A DNA stretch of 64,000 bases, taken from contig NZ_QOIL01000003.1 of assembly GCF_003323745.1 (NCBI RefSeq), positions 124,001-188,000 of the forward strand, written 5' to 3'. The position numbers were made by a program, and so were the translations under genes. The notes beneath the pieces are model-generated. The model saw only the letters and a program-made list of their open reading frames with translations. It made no database searches and was not told the DNA's origin. This DNA comes from Sphaerisporangium album (GTDB lineage: Bacteria; Actinomycetota; Actinomycetes; Streptosporangiales; Streptosporangiaceae). Below, piece by piece: positions 8,535-17,054 of this stretch; the first letter of the stretch is position 1, and every line of letters starts with the position of its first letter.

Positions 8535-9899
8535 TCACACCTCCTCGGTGACCGTGCGGAACAGCTCGGTGGGGGTCACGCCGGTGACGACGTGGTTGAG
8601 CGTGAAGCGGTACAGCGGGCCGCGGTCGATCTCGGGCGGCGAGAACGGGTACGCGAGCGTGGAGACCAGGCCGTCGTACCCCGGGATCGGCAGGTGGCTG
8701 CTGGCGTGGGCGACGAACGTGGCGACCGCGTGGGCGGTGTCCTGGTCCGGGGCGGTCACGGTGATCAGCACGCCCAGCTCCCGGGGGTTCAGCGCGTCCG
8801 GCTCGCGGCCGGCCAGGACGGCTCCCGCACCGTAGAGGCGGTAGTCGATGTCGACGCTCGCGGGGTCGACCCGCCCGCCGAAGACATCGAGGATCTTGGC
8901 CTCGAAGTACTTCGCGGCCAGCGGCAGCAGTTCGGACAACCGCTCGATGACGACGCGGTCGCGCACGCCGCCGAAGATCACGGTCTGGTAGCCGGCCGGT
9001 TCTGCGCCTTCGAGCTTGTTGGTGTACTCCTCCGCCGGCTCGAAGCGGGCGCCGCGCACCCGTACCGTCCGCGCGTCGACCGCCTCGTACACGGCTTGGG
9101 TGGTGTCGAGGGTGCCGGAGGGCTCGCGGACGCGGAACGGGTCGGCGTTCTCGTACAAGGTGTGCGCCGCGACCGAGCGCGGGGTGAGCCGGCTGCCCTC
9201 GGCGAGGGTGGTCACGTCGAAGTGGTCCTCGCGCAGGTGGACCAGCAGCCCGTTGGCCGAGGGCGGGACCGCGCACGCGGCGCCGCACTCGATGGTCTTG
9301 GCCATGTGCCAGGTCAGCCCGGGGTCGGCGCCGAGCATGCCGGGCAGGGCGGCGAACAGGGCGGTGTCGGTGGCGCGTCCCGCGAGGACGACGTCGCAGC
9401 CGTCGGTCAGGGCGGCCTGGATCGGCTCGACGCCCATCATGGCGACCGTGTGGCCGCGGGCGAAGACGTCGCGGTCGATCGCGGGAGCGCTCGCGAGCGC
9501 GCGCACGCGCCCGCAGTCGTACAGCTCCTGGAGACGCTCGCGCGGCTGCTCGGAGTAGATGAGCCCGAGCCTGAAGCGCAACCCTTCCTCGGCGGCGATG
9601 GCGCGGCAGAGGGCCGCCACGCCGTCGACGCCCACGTCGCGGCCGCTGGTGCCGCAGGAGCCGATGACGAGCGGGACGCCCAGCCGGTCGCGGGCCTGGA
9701 GGAGCAGGCGCAGGTCGCGGGTGACGGCCTGGTCGGACAGTTTGGGGACGCCCGCGCCGAGGGCGGCCGGGCCCGAGTCGGTGGAGCCGGCGTCGCAGGC
9801 GATCACGTGGGGGCGGGCGTCGACTCCGCGCCAGAAGGCATCGGCGTCGAAACCGGCGCCGAGCACGCCGGTGGGGGCGAGGATGCGGAGCTCCATCAT
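8535..9899 (-). CDS. Acyclic terpene utilization AtuA-like (DUF1446) protein
   Basis: 454 residues, ATG at 9899 overlapping the MFS stop (ATGA). Core motifs 'VIACDAGSTDSGPAALG' and 'LVIGSCGTSGRDVGVDGV' at the N terminus and 'VVLAGRATDTALFAALPGML' near the middle match the DUF1446 family, which includes AtuA of citronellol/geraniol degradation in Pseudomonas. Family members occur in many catabolic clusters without other atu genes. With DUF4387, an MFS transporter and an FCD-type GntR regulator, it likely belongs to uptake and breakdown of a small organic acid or isoprenoid. The substrate is unknown. Confidence 0.87.
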   Translation of the reverse strand: MMELRILAPTGVLGAGFDADAFWRGVDARPHVIACDAGSTDSGPAALGAGVPKLSDQAVTRDLRLLLQARDRLGVPLVIGSCGTSGRDVGVDGVAALCRAIAAEEGLRFRLGLIYSEQPRERLQELYDCGRVRALASAPAIDRDVFARGHTVAMMGVEPIQAALTDGCDVVLAGRATDTALFAALPGMLGADPGLTWHMAKTIECGAACAVPPSANGLLVHLREDHFDVTTLAEGSRLTPRSVAAHTLYENADPFRVREPSGTLDTTQAVYEAVDARTVRVRGARFEPAEEYTNKLEGAEPAGYQTVIFGGVRDRVVIERLSELLPLAAKYFEAKILDVFGGRVDPASVDIDYRLYGAGAVLAGREPDALNPRELGVLITVTAPDQDTAHAVATFVAHASSHLPIPGYDGLVSTLAYPFSPPEIDRGPLYRFTLNHVVTGVTPTELFRTVTEEV

Positions 9900-11227
9900 G
9901 ATCCGTTTCTGCCGGTGGAGTTCCCCGGGGCCGCCGGGACGGGCGGGCGCCTGCGGGCGAGGGAGGTGAAGACGGTGAGGGCGACCGCGCCGAAGACGGC
10001 GGCGTTCAGGAACATGAACCGCCAGCCCGTAATGTCGACGGTGACGCCGAGCAGGGCCGGACCGAGCGCCGCCGCGGAGGCGGAGGCGACGGTGTAGAGG
10101 CCGGTGTAGGTGCCGAGCACGCGGTCGTCGGGGGCCAGGTTCCACAGGGCGACCAGGGCGTTGACCGCGAAGGCGGCGTACCCCACCGAGGTCATCACCA
10201 TCGAGGCCGTCGTCACGACCCCGTTGGGAACGGCGAAACCGGCGAGCAGGCCGAGGAGGAACAGGGCGATCCCGTACTGGATCGCGCGCACCTCGCCGAG
10301 GCGGCGGGAGGCGTACGCGATGGGCACGACCGCGAGGAGGAAGGCGACGGCGCCCGGCAGGGCCAGCCCCCCGGCCTGGCCACGGGACAGCCCCAGGACC
10401 TCGGTGCCGTACGGGGTGAGCAACGAGCGCAGCGCCGACCAGGTGCCGGCGAAGCAGAAGATGCCGAGCATCAGGAGCAGCCGGGCCCGGGAAGGGTCGC
10501 GGACCAGGTCCTTGACGACCGCCCACGGCGAGGAGAGGCGCGGTGTCGCCGGCCCGTCCGCGGCGGGCTGCCGGACGAGGGCCGCCCGCGTGTGCCGGCG
10601 GCCCAGGAAGAGCCACGACACCCCGATCATGGCGGGCAGCAGCAGCGCCGGGATCGCGAACGCGAGGGTGAGGCTGCGGTCGACGACCAGCAGGCTGATG
10701 AGCGAGGACACGACGATGGTCAGGCTCACCCCGGCCTTGACGAAGCCCTGGGCCCTGCTGCGGTGCTCGGGGGCCACGTAGTCGGAGACCAGCGTCTCGG
10801 TCACACCCTTGAACATGTTCGCGATCAGAGCGAAGCCGAGGACGCACGCCAGCAGCGCGGGGAGGCCGACGGTCCAGGGGATCAGCGCGAACGGCACCGC
10901 GGCCAGGCACGCGCCCGCCGTGATGATCGGCCAGCGGCCGAGGCGGCCGCCCGCCAGCCTGTCGGACAGATAACCCATCCCCGGCTGGACGAGCACGCCG
11001 AGGACGTTGTCCATGCCCATGACGAGGCCGACCACGCCGGCCGACGTGATGTACTGGCGAAGCTGGACGGGGACCTGGGCGTCGTAGAAGTTCCAGACGG
11101 ATTCCTGGGCGAACACCGCGAGTGTCACCCAGAGCACCGCGCTCCGGTTCATGCGGCGGCCCGAGGGGGCGACGGGCTGGAGGGCGGTAGGTGTTCCGGT
11201 GCGGGCCGGTTGATCATCGCGTGGCAT
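9896..11227 (-). CDS. MFS transporter (SLC45/sugar-like)
   Basis: About 443 residues, 12 predicted transmembrane helices. The N-terminal half carries 'MGYLSDRLAGGRLGRWPIITAG', the loop 2-3 MFS signature (G-x-L-x-D-R). A long central loop (RRHTRAALVRQ...) separates the halves. The ATG at 11227 is preferred over a GTG six bases upstream because AGGAG sits five bases before it. It heads the MFS-AtuA-DUF4387 operon and presumably imports the substrate handled by those proteins. The operator TGCTATAGCA lies 17 bases before its start. Confidence 0.88.
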   Translation of the reverse strand: MPRDDQPARTGTPTALQPVAPSGRRMNRSAVLWVTLAVFAQESVWNFYDAQVPVQLRQYITSAGVVGLVMGMDNVLGVLVQPGMGYLSDRLAGGRLGRWPIITAGACLAAVPFALIPWTVGLPALLACVLGFALIANMFKGVTETLVSDYVAPEHRSRAQGFVKAGVSLTIVVSSLISLLVVDRSLTLAFAIPALLLPAMIGVSWLFLGRRHTRAALVRQPAADGPATPRLSSPWAVVKDLVRDPSRARLLLMLGIFCFAGTWSALRSLLTPYGTEVLGLSRGQAGGLALPGAVAFLLAVVPIAYASRRLGEVRAIQYGIALFLLGLLAGFAVPNGVVTTASMVMTSVGYAAFAVNALVALWNLAPDDRVLGTYTGLYTVASASAAALGPALLGVTVDITGWRFMFLNAAVFGAVALTVFTSLARRRPPVPAAPGNSTGRNGS

Positions 11228-11243
11228 GGCCACTCCTGCAATA

Positions 11244-11253
11244 TGCTATAGCA
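11244..11253. promoter_or_regulatory. Palindromic operator TGCTATAGCA, copy 1
   Basis: Perfect 10-base palindrome just upstream of the MFS start. The same ten bases occur ahead of the GntR gene at 12123-12132, which makes it the probable binding site of that regulator. Its AT-rich core also overlaps a possible -10 region, fitting repression. Confidence 0.7.
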
Positions 11254-11386
11254 AGTGGGGGGATAGAGATCGCCTGGGACGCTCGCGCGCGACCGGCGAT
11301 CCGGCGCGAATGGGCTGAGCACGGCCTGAAGGGGCCGAGCGGGGCGGGACAGGGGTGCGAGTCGAGTCGGAGAGGGCCGATCAGGG

Positions 11387-12103
11387 TCAGGTGCCGGACA
11401 GGCGGTCCAGCGCCGCGCGGTGGTGGCGGGACGCGAGCCGTTCGGCGCGGTCCTCGTCCCGCGCCATGAGGGCGTCCAGGATGAGGCGATGCTCGTCGTA
11501 GCGGGCGCGGAACTCCTCCGCCCGCTCCGGGGCGAATCTGATGGTGAGGTCCAGGCGCTCCTCGTCGCTGAAGGCGCGGGCCTGGTGGAGCAGTCCTTCC
11601 AGGACGGGGTTGCCGACGGACTCCTCGATGCCGTGGTGGAACCGGCGCACCAGACGGAAGACGGCGGTGAGCCGGTCGGAAAGCGTGGCCTCCGCCCCCC
11701 TCTCGGCCACCGTCCGCTCGATGTCCCCGACGATGACATCCGCCTGGTCCAGCAGGCCGCCGAGCTCCGCGATACGGCCGTCCGTGGCGTTGCGGGCGGC
11801 GAGGCGCGCCATGAGGGCCGACAGGCGTACCTCGGCCTCCACGATCTCGGCGCGGGCGGACGCCGAGTGGTCCGCGACGCGCAGCGCCCTCGGCCCGGCA
11901 CGTTCGACGACCTTCTCGTGGACCAGTTGCCGCAGCGCCTCCCGCACGGGGGTGGGGCTGACGCCGAGGCGGGCCGCGAGATCGCGCTCGGTGATCTTCT
12001 CACCGGGGCGGAGCGTGCCCTCGCGCACCGCCTCACGCAGGCGCCGGTAGGCCTGGTCGGCGAGCGACGCGGTCTCCATGGGCCCGAGGGCGTCCGTACT
12101 CAT
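11387..12103 (-). CDS. GntR family regulator, FCD subfamily
   Basis: 238 residues. The winged helix-turn-helix is at about 15-80 ('AYRRLREAVREGTLRPGEKITERDLAARLGVSPTPVREALRQLVHEKVV'), followed by an all-helical FCD ligand domain to about 225 with Asp/His residues that in this class bind a metal and carboxylate ligands ('LVRRFHHGIEES', 'ARYDEHRLILDAL'). It probably represses the adjacent MFS-AtuA-DUF4387 operon and itself; both promoters contain TGCTATAGCA. No ribosome site precedes its ATG: the palindrome GCTCTAGAGC occupies that position, so translation may be weak or the transcript near-leaderless. Confidence 0.9.
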   Translation of the reverse strand: MSTDALGPMETASLADQAYRRLREAVREGTLRPGEKITERDLAARLGVSPTPVREALRQLVHEKVVERAGPRALRVADHSASARAEIVEAEVRLSALMARLAARNATDGRIAELGGLLDQADVIVGDIERTVAERGAEATLSDRLTAVFRLVRRFHHGIEESVGNPVLEGLLHQARAFSDEERLDLTIRFAPERAEEFRARYDEHRLILDALMARDEDRAERLASRHHRAALDRLSGT

Positions 12104-12104
12104 G

Positions 12105-12132
12105 GCTCTAGAGCATGCTGGATGCTATAGCA
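12105..12132. promoter_or_regulatory. Operator region of the GntR gene: GCTCTAGAGC and TGCTATAGCA
   Basis: Two palindromes in 28 bases: GCTCTAGAGC (12105-12114), directly abutting the gntR ATG, and TGCTATAGCA (12123-12132), identical to the site ahead of the MFS gene. This suggests autoregulation. Confidence 0.65.
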
Positions 12133-12183
12133 AACAGTCAATAGGAGTGTTAAAAGGCGATGACGACCGTGTGACGTCGCAGG

Positions 12184-13515
12184 TCAGGCCGCGAACAGGA
12201 GCAGCAGCCCGGCCACCGTGTACGCCACCATCAGGACGAGGAGGGGGATCTGGCCCATCACGGCGGTGCGGCGCGGGAAGAGGGCGAGGGCGCGGTCGTG
12301 GGCGAGGACGGTGCCGATCACGTGGCCGACGACGATCACCGTCACCTGGAGCATGGCGATCCCGGCGGGGCTGGTGCCGGCGGCGCTGACCTTCCACCCG
12401 GCGGTGCCGAGCCAGTCGGCCCCGGTGACCAGCGGGTCGGACAGCAACGAGATGGTCCGCTGCCCTTCGAGCAGTAGCAGCGTGAAGTAGTGGGCGATCA
12501 GGTACCCGACGGCGATCGGCACGATCGAGTGGGCCAGCTCCCCCGCCGTCGTACCGCGCTCCACCCCGCCCCAGCGGCTCGCCAGCGCGGTCGCCCCCAG
12601 GTACGCCGCGAGCACCAGGCCGATGACGACGACGAGCCCCGCCGTCCCGGTCACCACCGGCGGCGCCCCGCTCTCCTGGACGAAACGCACCCAGAACGGG
12701 GCGTTGGAGAGGCTGTCGTACATGGTCGAGCCGAGCAGCACCACGACGAGCGTCGCCAGCCCCGGCGCCGGTTCCAGCCCCGCCATGCCGTCCAGCGAGT
12801 TACGCCAGGTCAGAGTGCCGTCGGGGCGTCTGCCCACGGGGGCGAGCCTGCCGATGAGCGCACTGTAGACCTCGAACGCGTCCCCCTTGTCGAACCACCC
12901 GGAGCCGAACACGACCGCGCCCGCGAGCATGGCCACGGCGTACACCGCCAGCCACGCGCCGATGACGGGCAGCGTGGCGCGCTCGGGGGCGACCAGTTCC
13001 AGCCACACGAACGCGAACAGCCCGGCCACGGCGGGCCAGTACCCGAGCCGTTCCGGGAGCGGCCGCAGCCCGGCGCGCGGGTCGCGTCCGAGTGCCCTGC
13101 ACGCCAGCCGGTGCAGGGTGCGCAGCGGGTTCAGCGCCCGCCAGACCGGGCCGAACAGCAGCGACAGCGGGATCAGGCCCACCCAGAACAGGACGTAGAC
13201 GACACCCGCCGTCGGGTTGGCGGCCCGGTCGGGGCCGAAGAGCAGGCCCACGAGGAAGTACGCGGCTGCGAGCAGCCCCGCCACCCGCCAGAACCACCGC
13301 CAGGCCGGGCCCGACACCACGCCCTGGACCAGCGCGGACAGCGGGCGCGCGTACCGGAGGTCACCGCCCAGCCGGGGCTCGGTCCACAGCGTGCCGAGCG
13401 CCGCGAACGACACCAGCAGCGCGATGATCGCCCCGGCCATCGCGGCCGAGAACGGGATCGGCAGGTCCTGACGGCCTCCGATGCCATGCGCCAGGAACAC
13501 CTGCCCCGGGAACAC
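12184..13515 (-). CDS. Conserved polytopic membrane protein of copper-type island
   Basis: 443 residues with about ten hydrophobic segments and the N terminus 'VFLAHGIGGRQDLPIPFSAAMAGA'. Homologues in actinomycete databases often carry the label 'fenitrothion hydrolase', which I regard as an unreliable name. The short His-containing N terminus (LAHGIGGRQDLPIP) and the neighbouring cupredoxin-like and CopC genes suggest a membrane role in copper or cytochrome handling. It begins nine bases after the lipoprotein stop. No catalytic motif is recognised. Confidence 0.8.
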   Translation of the reverse strand: MFPGQVFLAHGIGGRQDLPIPFSAAMAGAIIALLVSFAALGTLWTEPRLGGDLRYARPLSALVQGVVSGPAWRWFWRVAGLLAAAYFLVGLLFGPDRAANPTAGVVYVLFWVGLIPLSLLFGPVWRALNPLRTLHRLACRALGRDPRAGLRPLPERLGYWPAVAGLFAFVWLELVAPERATLPVIGAWLAVYAVAMLAGAVVFGSGWFDKGDAFEVYSALIGRLAPVGRRPDGTLTWRNSLDGMAGLEPAPGLATLVVVLLGSTMYDSLSNAPFWVRFVQESGAPPVVTGTAGLVVVIGLVLAAYLGATALASRWGGVERGTTAGELAHSIVPIAVGYLIAHYFTLLLLEGQRTISLLSDPLVTGADWLGTAGWKVSAAGTSPAGIAMLQVTVIVVGHVIGTVLAHDRALALFPRRTAVMGQIPLLVLMVAYTVAGLLLLFAA

Positions 13516-13524
13516 CTCCGTGGC

Positions 13525-13971
13525 CTATCGGACGAGGAGCTGGAAGAGCTGCAGCTCCTGATCGTGCGTCTCCGCCTCGAACAGGCCGCTCTGGTCGGCG
13601 ACGAACTCGATCGTGGCCGGGGTCCCGGGCTTGAGCTCGGCCCCCTTGTCGTAGCCGTGCACGTGCGCGAAGTCGGCCACGTCGCTGGTCACCGTGATCC
13701 GCACCTTCTGTCCCTTGGCCACGTCGACGCGTACCGGCGGCGGCGTCACCTTGCGCGCGGCGATGGTGACGGTGATCTCCTTGACGCCCGTGGGAGCCGG
13801 GGCGTCGGCGCCGGAGGAGCCGCAGGCCGTGGCCCCCGTCACCACGGCGAGGCCGAGCAGGGGGACGAGGACCAGCCGGCGCAACAGACCGATGAACGGC
13901 CGGTGGGCGAGCAGGGCCGGAAAGGAAAGGGCGAAGGCAGGGCGCGCGGAACGGCCGAGGGGGGATCTCAC
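13525..13971 (-). CDS. Secreted cupredoxin-like lipoprotein
   Basis: 148 residues. The N-terminal signal ends in 'LLGLAVVTGATAC' (lipobox-like Cys near residue 51), then 'KEITVTIAARKVTPPPVRVDVAKGQKVRITVTSDVADFAHVHGYDKGAELKPGTPATIEF'. This is a cupredoxin-type beta-sandwich (EfeO/CzcE-like 'cupredoxin_1') with 'HVHGYDK' but without the full Cys-His-Met type 1 copper set. It is probably anchored outside the membrane. Sandwiched between a CopC protein and a membrane protein, it likely takes part in periplasmic-side copper handling. Confidence 0.8.
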   Translation of the reverse strand: MRSPLGRSARPAFALSFPALLAHRPFIGLLRRLVLVPLLGLAVVTGATACGSSGADAPAPTGVKEITVTIAARKVTPPPVRVDVAKGQKVRITVTSDVADFAHVHGYDKGAELKPGTPATIEFVADQSGLFEAETHDQELQLFQLLVR

Positions 13972-14004
13972 TGTGGTGCTCCTGGAGAGGGCGGGGCGTG
14001 CGGG

Positions 14005-15078
14005 TCAGCGCCGCTTGATGGACTTGGCCTTCGGCGCCGGACGGGCGGGAGCTCCGCGCCGGGCCGAGGGAGGCGTTTTCTTGCGGTTCTGACCGGCCGG
14101 ACCGCCGTTCTTCCCGCCGTGCGCCGTGGCGACGCCGGGAGCCGGGCGCCGGGCGGCGCGCAGGACCATGACCCCCGCCCCGACGACGAGGAGGGCGGGC
14201 AGCAGCCACACCAGCAGGCCCGCGCCGCCGTCCTCCGACGAGGTGGCGCCGGCCGCGGAGGAGGGGGCCTGGGACGCGTCGCCGGGCGTGCAGCCTGTCT
14301 CGGGCATGGTCCTCGGCGTGCACGAGGCCTGCGGGGTCGGGCCCGCCGGCGCCACGGGGGACGGCGTGTCGCTCGGGGTCTCGCCCACCTGCGGCGCGCT
14401 GGAGTGGCCGGCGGCCGCCTCGAAGGCCGGGTCGGGCGGGTTGGTGGGGGTCCGCCACCCCTTGGGCGCCTCGGTCGTCTTGCCGTTGTAGGTGAACTTG
14501 ACCTCCCCGCTCACCTCCTCCCCGTCCGAGGCGATCGTCCGGTACGTCGCGACGTACACGCCCTTGTCGGGCCAGTACGCCACGGGGATCTTCGCCGGGA
14601 AACCCTCGTGGAAGAGCTTCGGCTCCCACGTGCCGTCGATCAGGTGGTACTCGCGGACCGGCTCGTCGAGACGCTTGGGCGGGCCCTGCGTCCACTGCTC
14701 GTCCACCCGGACGCCGCTCGGCGCCTTGACCGTGAAGTACGCGTACGAGATCGGCCGCTCGGTGAAGTACAGCTCGACGGCCTCGATGGGCGAGGAGATC
14801 GTGCTGTCCTTGACCGGGTTCGACATCGCGAGCTGGCCGTGGGCGGAGGCGGGCGGGGTGACGGCGGTCAGGGCGAGCCCGCCGACCAGGGCGAGCACGG
14901 CCAGGCGGGCCGTCCACCGCGCCGTCGCGGCCCAGGCGCGCGCCTGACGGGCGGCGGCCCTGGACGTGAACCCGGTGAACCTTGTGAACCGTGCGGACAA
15001 AAGCCCCGAAACGCCGCGAGAACGCAGGTCGGCGGACGACGTGTCCCGCTGCATTTCTTCCACCGGTACTCCGCTCAT
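14005..15078 (-). CDS. CopC-domain protein with C-terminal membrane anchor
   Basis: About 357 residues from the ATG at 15078 (an ATG at 15054 is also possible). The signal peptide is 'RLAVLALVGGLALTAVTPPASA', and the mature protein starts with His (HGQLAMSNPVKDS), as copper-binding CopC/YobA proteins do. CopC-type sandwich ('VELYFTERPISYAYFTVKAPSG...YVATYRTIASDGEEVSGEVKFTY'), then a Ser/Pro/Thr-rich region with two cysteines, then a single membrane helix ('GLLVWLLPALLVVGAGVMVL') and a basic, Lys-rich tail. The free N-terminal His after cleavage is the expected Cu(II) ligand. Surface copper carrier is the likely role. Confidence 0.85.
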   Translation of the reverse strand: MSGVPVEEMQRDTSSADLRSRGVSGLLSARFTRFTGFTSRAAARQARAWAATARWTARLAVLALVGGLALTAVTPPASAHGQLAMSNPVKDSTISSPIEAVELYFTERPISYAYFTVKAPSGVRVDEQWTQGPPKRLDEPVREYHLIDGTWEPKLFHEGFPAKIPVAYWPDKGVYVATYRTIASDGEEVSGEVKFTYNGKTTEAPKGWRTPTNPPDPAFEAAAGHSSAPQVGETPSDTPSPVAPAGPTPQASCTPRTMPETGCTPGDASQAPSSAAGATSSEDGGAGLLVWLLPALLVVGAGVMVLRAARRPAPGVATAHGGKNGGPAGQNRKKTPPSARRGAPARPAPKAKSIKRR

Positions 15079-15419
15079 CCGCGCCGCGCTCCCCGGGGGG
15101 ACGACGGGCGAGATCTCACGCCGGAGCCGGAACGGCAGGACGCGGGGACGGGAACGCGAGAACGAACGCAGGGCCGATCCTTTCAAGTACCGGACACGTG
15201 CGCCGACCACGTCAGATTCGAGAGCCACAATTCGAGGTGACGAGCCATCGCGCCGCCAGGTGCCGACCGGCATACGCAATGGTCATCGCGCCACATTGTG
15301 GCCAGGAGCGCACATGACCGTCAAGGGCGCGGCCCCCCGGACGCCGTCCCGCCGGGAACGCGGTCCCAGGTCGGGCCGGGAACGCGGTCCCAGGTCGGAG
15401 GGCCGACCGCCTGGACGGG
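15079..15419. other. Gap between the two CopC genes, with 24-bp tandem repeat
   Basis: 341 bases. It presumably contains the promoter of the downstream CopC unit and the end of the upstream one. The only structure seen is a two-copy 24-base tandem repeat (15352-15399); the rest shows no gene or strong hairpin. Confidence 0.45.
15352..15399. repeat. Two tandem 24-bp repeats
   Basis: Two copies differing at only the last base. Each contains GGGAACGCGGTCCC, an imperfect inverted repeat. The position between two CopC genes makes an operator possible, though it is near the 3' end of the upstream gene. Confidence 0.6.
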
Positions 15420-16058
15420 TCACTCGCCGTCCTGCGGGGCCTGCGGTCGCGCGGGCTCGGACGTGGTGTCCGTCCGCGTGGGCCCGGGCCTGGCCGATCC
15501 GCGGCCGCGCAGCAGCATCGCGGCGACGACGACCACGAAGAGGGCGAGCACCGCCCAGATCCACACCGGGAAGCCTCCGCCCGGCGCGGTCTCGCCGGAG
15601 GAAGGCGCGGTCGCCCCCGGCGCGGTCGCCCCCTGAGCGGTTGCTTCCGGCGTGGAGGCGGACGGTGCGGCGGGGGCCGGGGCCGTGACGCCCGGCGCGT
15701 TCACCGTGAACGGGATCTCCCCCTCCACCGGGTGCCCGTCGGAGGACACGACCCGCCAGGCGATGACGTAGCTCCCGGACGGGAGCGGCCCGGCGACCTT
15801 CTCGATGACCTTCGGGCCCTCGGCGGTCGGCGGACCCGACTCGAAACGGCGGCCGGCGGCGTCGGTGAGCACGACCGCGGGGAAGCTGACGCGCGCGCTG
15901 AACTCCAGCTCGATCTGGTCGAGGCCGGTGACGACGGCGTTCTTGGCCGGGGTGCTGCTTTTCAGGCTGTCGTGCGCCAGCGCGGCGGGGGCGGCGAGCC
16001 CGAGGAAGGTCCAGGAAAGGCAGAACACGAGCAGCGCTCGGACGAAGGATGTTTTCAC
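15420..16058 (-). CDS. CopC-domain copper-binding protein with C-terminal anchor
   Basis: 212 residues from the GTG at 16058 (GGAG about nine bases ahead). The signal peptide 'VKTSFVRALLVFCLSWTFLGLAAPAALA' leaves a mature N-terminal His (HDSLKSSTPAKNAVV). CopC sandwich follows: 'GLDQIELEFSARVSFPAVVLTD...YVIAWRVVSSDGHPVEGEIPFTV', including the conserved SSDGHPV with the second copper-ligand His. An Ala/Pro/Thr linker and one membrane helix (FPVWIWAVLALFVVVVAAMLLRG) close the protein. It binds Cu(II) on the outer face. No fused or adjacent CopD is seen. Confidence 0.9.
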   Translation of the reverse strand: MKTSFVRALLVFCLSWTFLGLAAPAALAHDSLKSSTPAKNAVVTGLDQIELEFSARVSFPAVVLTDAAGRRFESGPPTAEGPKVIEKVAGPLPSGSYVIAWRVVSSDGHPVEGEIPFTVNAPGVTAPAPAAPSASTPEATAQGATAPGATAPSSGETAPGGGFPVWIWAVLALFVVVVAAMLLRGRGSARPGPTRTDTTSEPARPQAPQDGE

Positions 16059-16212
16059 GGAAGGGAACTCCAGGGGGTCGCGAAGGCGCGAGCAGGCCGC
16101 GGGCACGGGGGCCTCGGGTGGGCGCGCCGGAAGAAGCGCGAGCCGGACGGACCACACGCCGGACGCGCGGGAAGCCCGAAACGGGCGGAATGTCTACCGG
16201 GCGTGCGAGGAC

Positions 16213-16821
16213 TCACGCACAGCGGGCGAGGCCTCGGAGAGCCGGGACGGGAGGCGGGCCGCGCCGGACGAGGGCGTGCCGCAGGACGCGGTCGTGTCCG
16301 GGGCGCGCCGCCGGGTCGTCCCCCGGGAGAACCGTGCGCGGAGGCGGGGGCGTCTCCCGCCGCAGCAGGCCGAGCACCGCCAGGCCCCGCAAGGCGTACC
16401 CGCCGACGACGCGCAGGAGCGACCACAGCGCCGCCTCGCCGCGCGCCAGCCACCAGCCGGTGAGCAGCGCGGCGGTCAGGTGCGCCAGCAGCATGCCCGC
16501 GCCCGCGCCGAGCCCCGGGCCGTACGAAAGGCCGGGTACGCCGTGTTCGTGAGGCCGTGGCACGGCGGACGTCCCGGCCGCGCCGAACCACCAGTGCAGC
16601 AGAAGCTGGGCGGCGAGCAGCCAGGCGACCACGGCGGCCGGCGGGCGTTCGCGCCGGGCGAGGAGCGTCGTCCCGGTCATGACGGCCAGCGCCCCCGAGG
16701 GCAGCACCCACGGGGCCGGGGCCGTGCCGCCCGCGAACCGGTGCGCCCCTGCGGCAAGCCCCAGGCAGACGACGGTGAAGACCGCCGACCGCGCGAGCCT
16801 CAACGGCAGGGTGGCGTGCAT
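16213..16821 (-). CDS. Small polytopic membrane protein, unknown
   Basis: 202 residues from the ATG at 16821 (MHATLPLRLARSAVF), which gives a compact membrane protein. An upstream ATG would add a charged non-membrane extension. Four to five hydrophobic segments, with a His-containing loop ('HWWFGAAGTSAVPRPHEHGVPG') after the third. The family occurs next to CopC and cupredoxin genes in actinomycetes, and the PHEHG loop could bind metal (inference). It is the most upstream gene of the copper-type block. Confidence 0.7.
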   Translation of the reverse strand: MHATLPLRLARSAVFTVVCLGLAAGAHRFAGGTAPAPWVLPSGALAVMTGTTLLARRERPPAAVVAWLLAAQLLLHWWFGAAGTSAVPRPHEHGVPGLSYGPGLGAGAGMLLAHLTAALLTGWWLARGEAALWSLLRVVGGYALRGLAVLGLLRRETPPPPRTVLPGDDPAARPGHDRVLRHALVRRGPPPVPALRGLARCA

Positions 16822-16983
16822 GACGCGACGAATCGTCTCATACCTCTCCGTCCCTCGGCCAAGCACTATGACGCGCCCGGACGACCCGCCGCACAGAGGC
16901 GCCGAAATGCCAGCGGTCCTGGTCACCGGAACGGCGCCGGGGCGCCGGTGACCTCTCACCCAGGCGGGTCCCTTGGGGAGAGA

Positions 16984-17003
16984 GGAGCCCTTTGGGGGGC
17001 TCC
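16984..17003. terminator. Hairpin in the divergent region
   Basis: GGAGCCC-TTTGGG-GGGCTCC, a seven-pair perfect stem. There is no U tract on either side, so a terminator is not certain; it may be an operator or transcript leader structure. Confidence 0.35.
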
Positions 17004-17026
17004 GGAGAAAAGGGGCAAGCGGGGCA

Positions 17027-17054
17027 TTGACGAAGATTTATTACATGTTATCTA
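17027..17054 (+). promoter_or_regulatory. Candidate promoter of the MauA-like operon
   Basis: TTGACG (17027-17032), 16 bases, then TATCTA (17049-17054), inside the most AT-rich stretch for several kilobases. This resembles a housekeeping promoter. The leader to the ATG would be about 70 bases. Confidence 0.45.

Noticed and set aside
12490-15240. A 916-codon open frame on the plus strand through the copper-type genes
   Set aside because: Shadow of several minus-strand genes; composition is Arg/Gly/Gln-rich nonsense.
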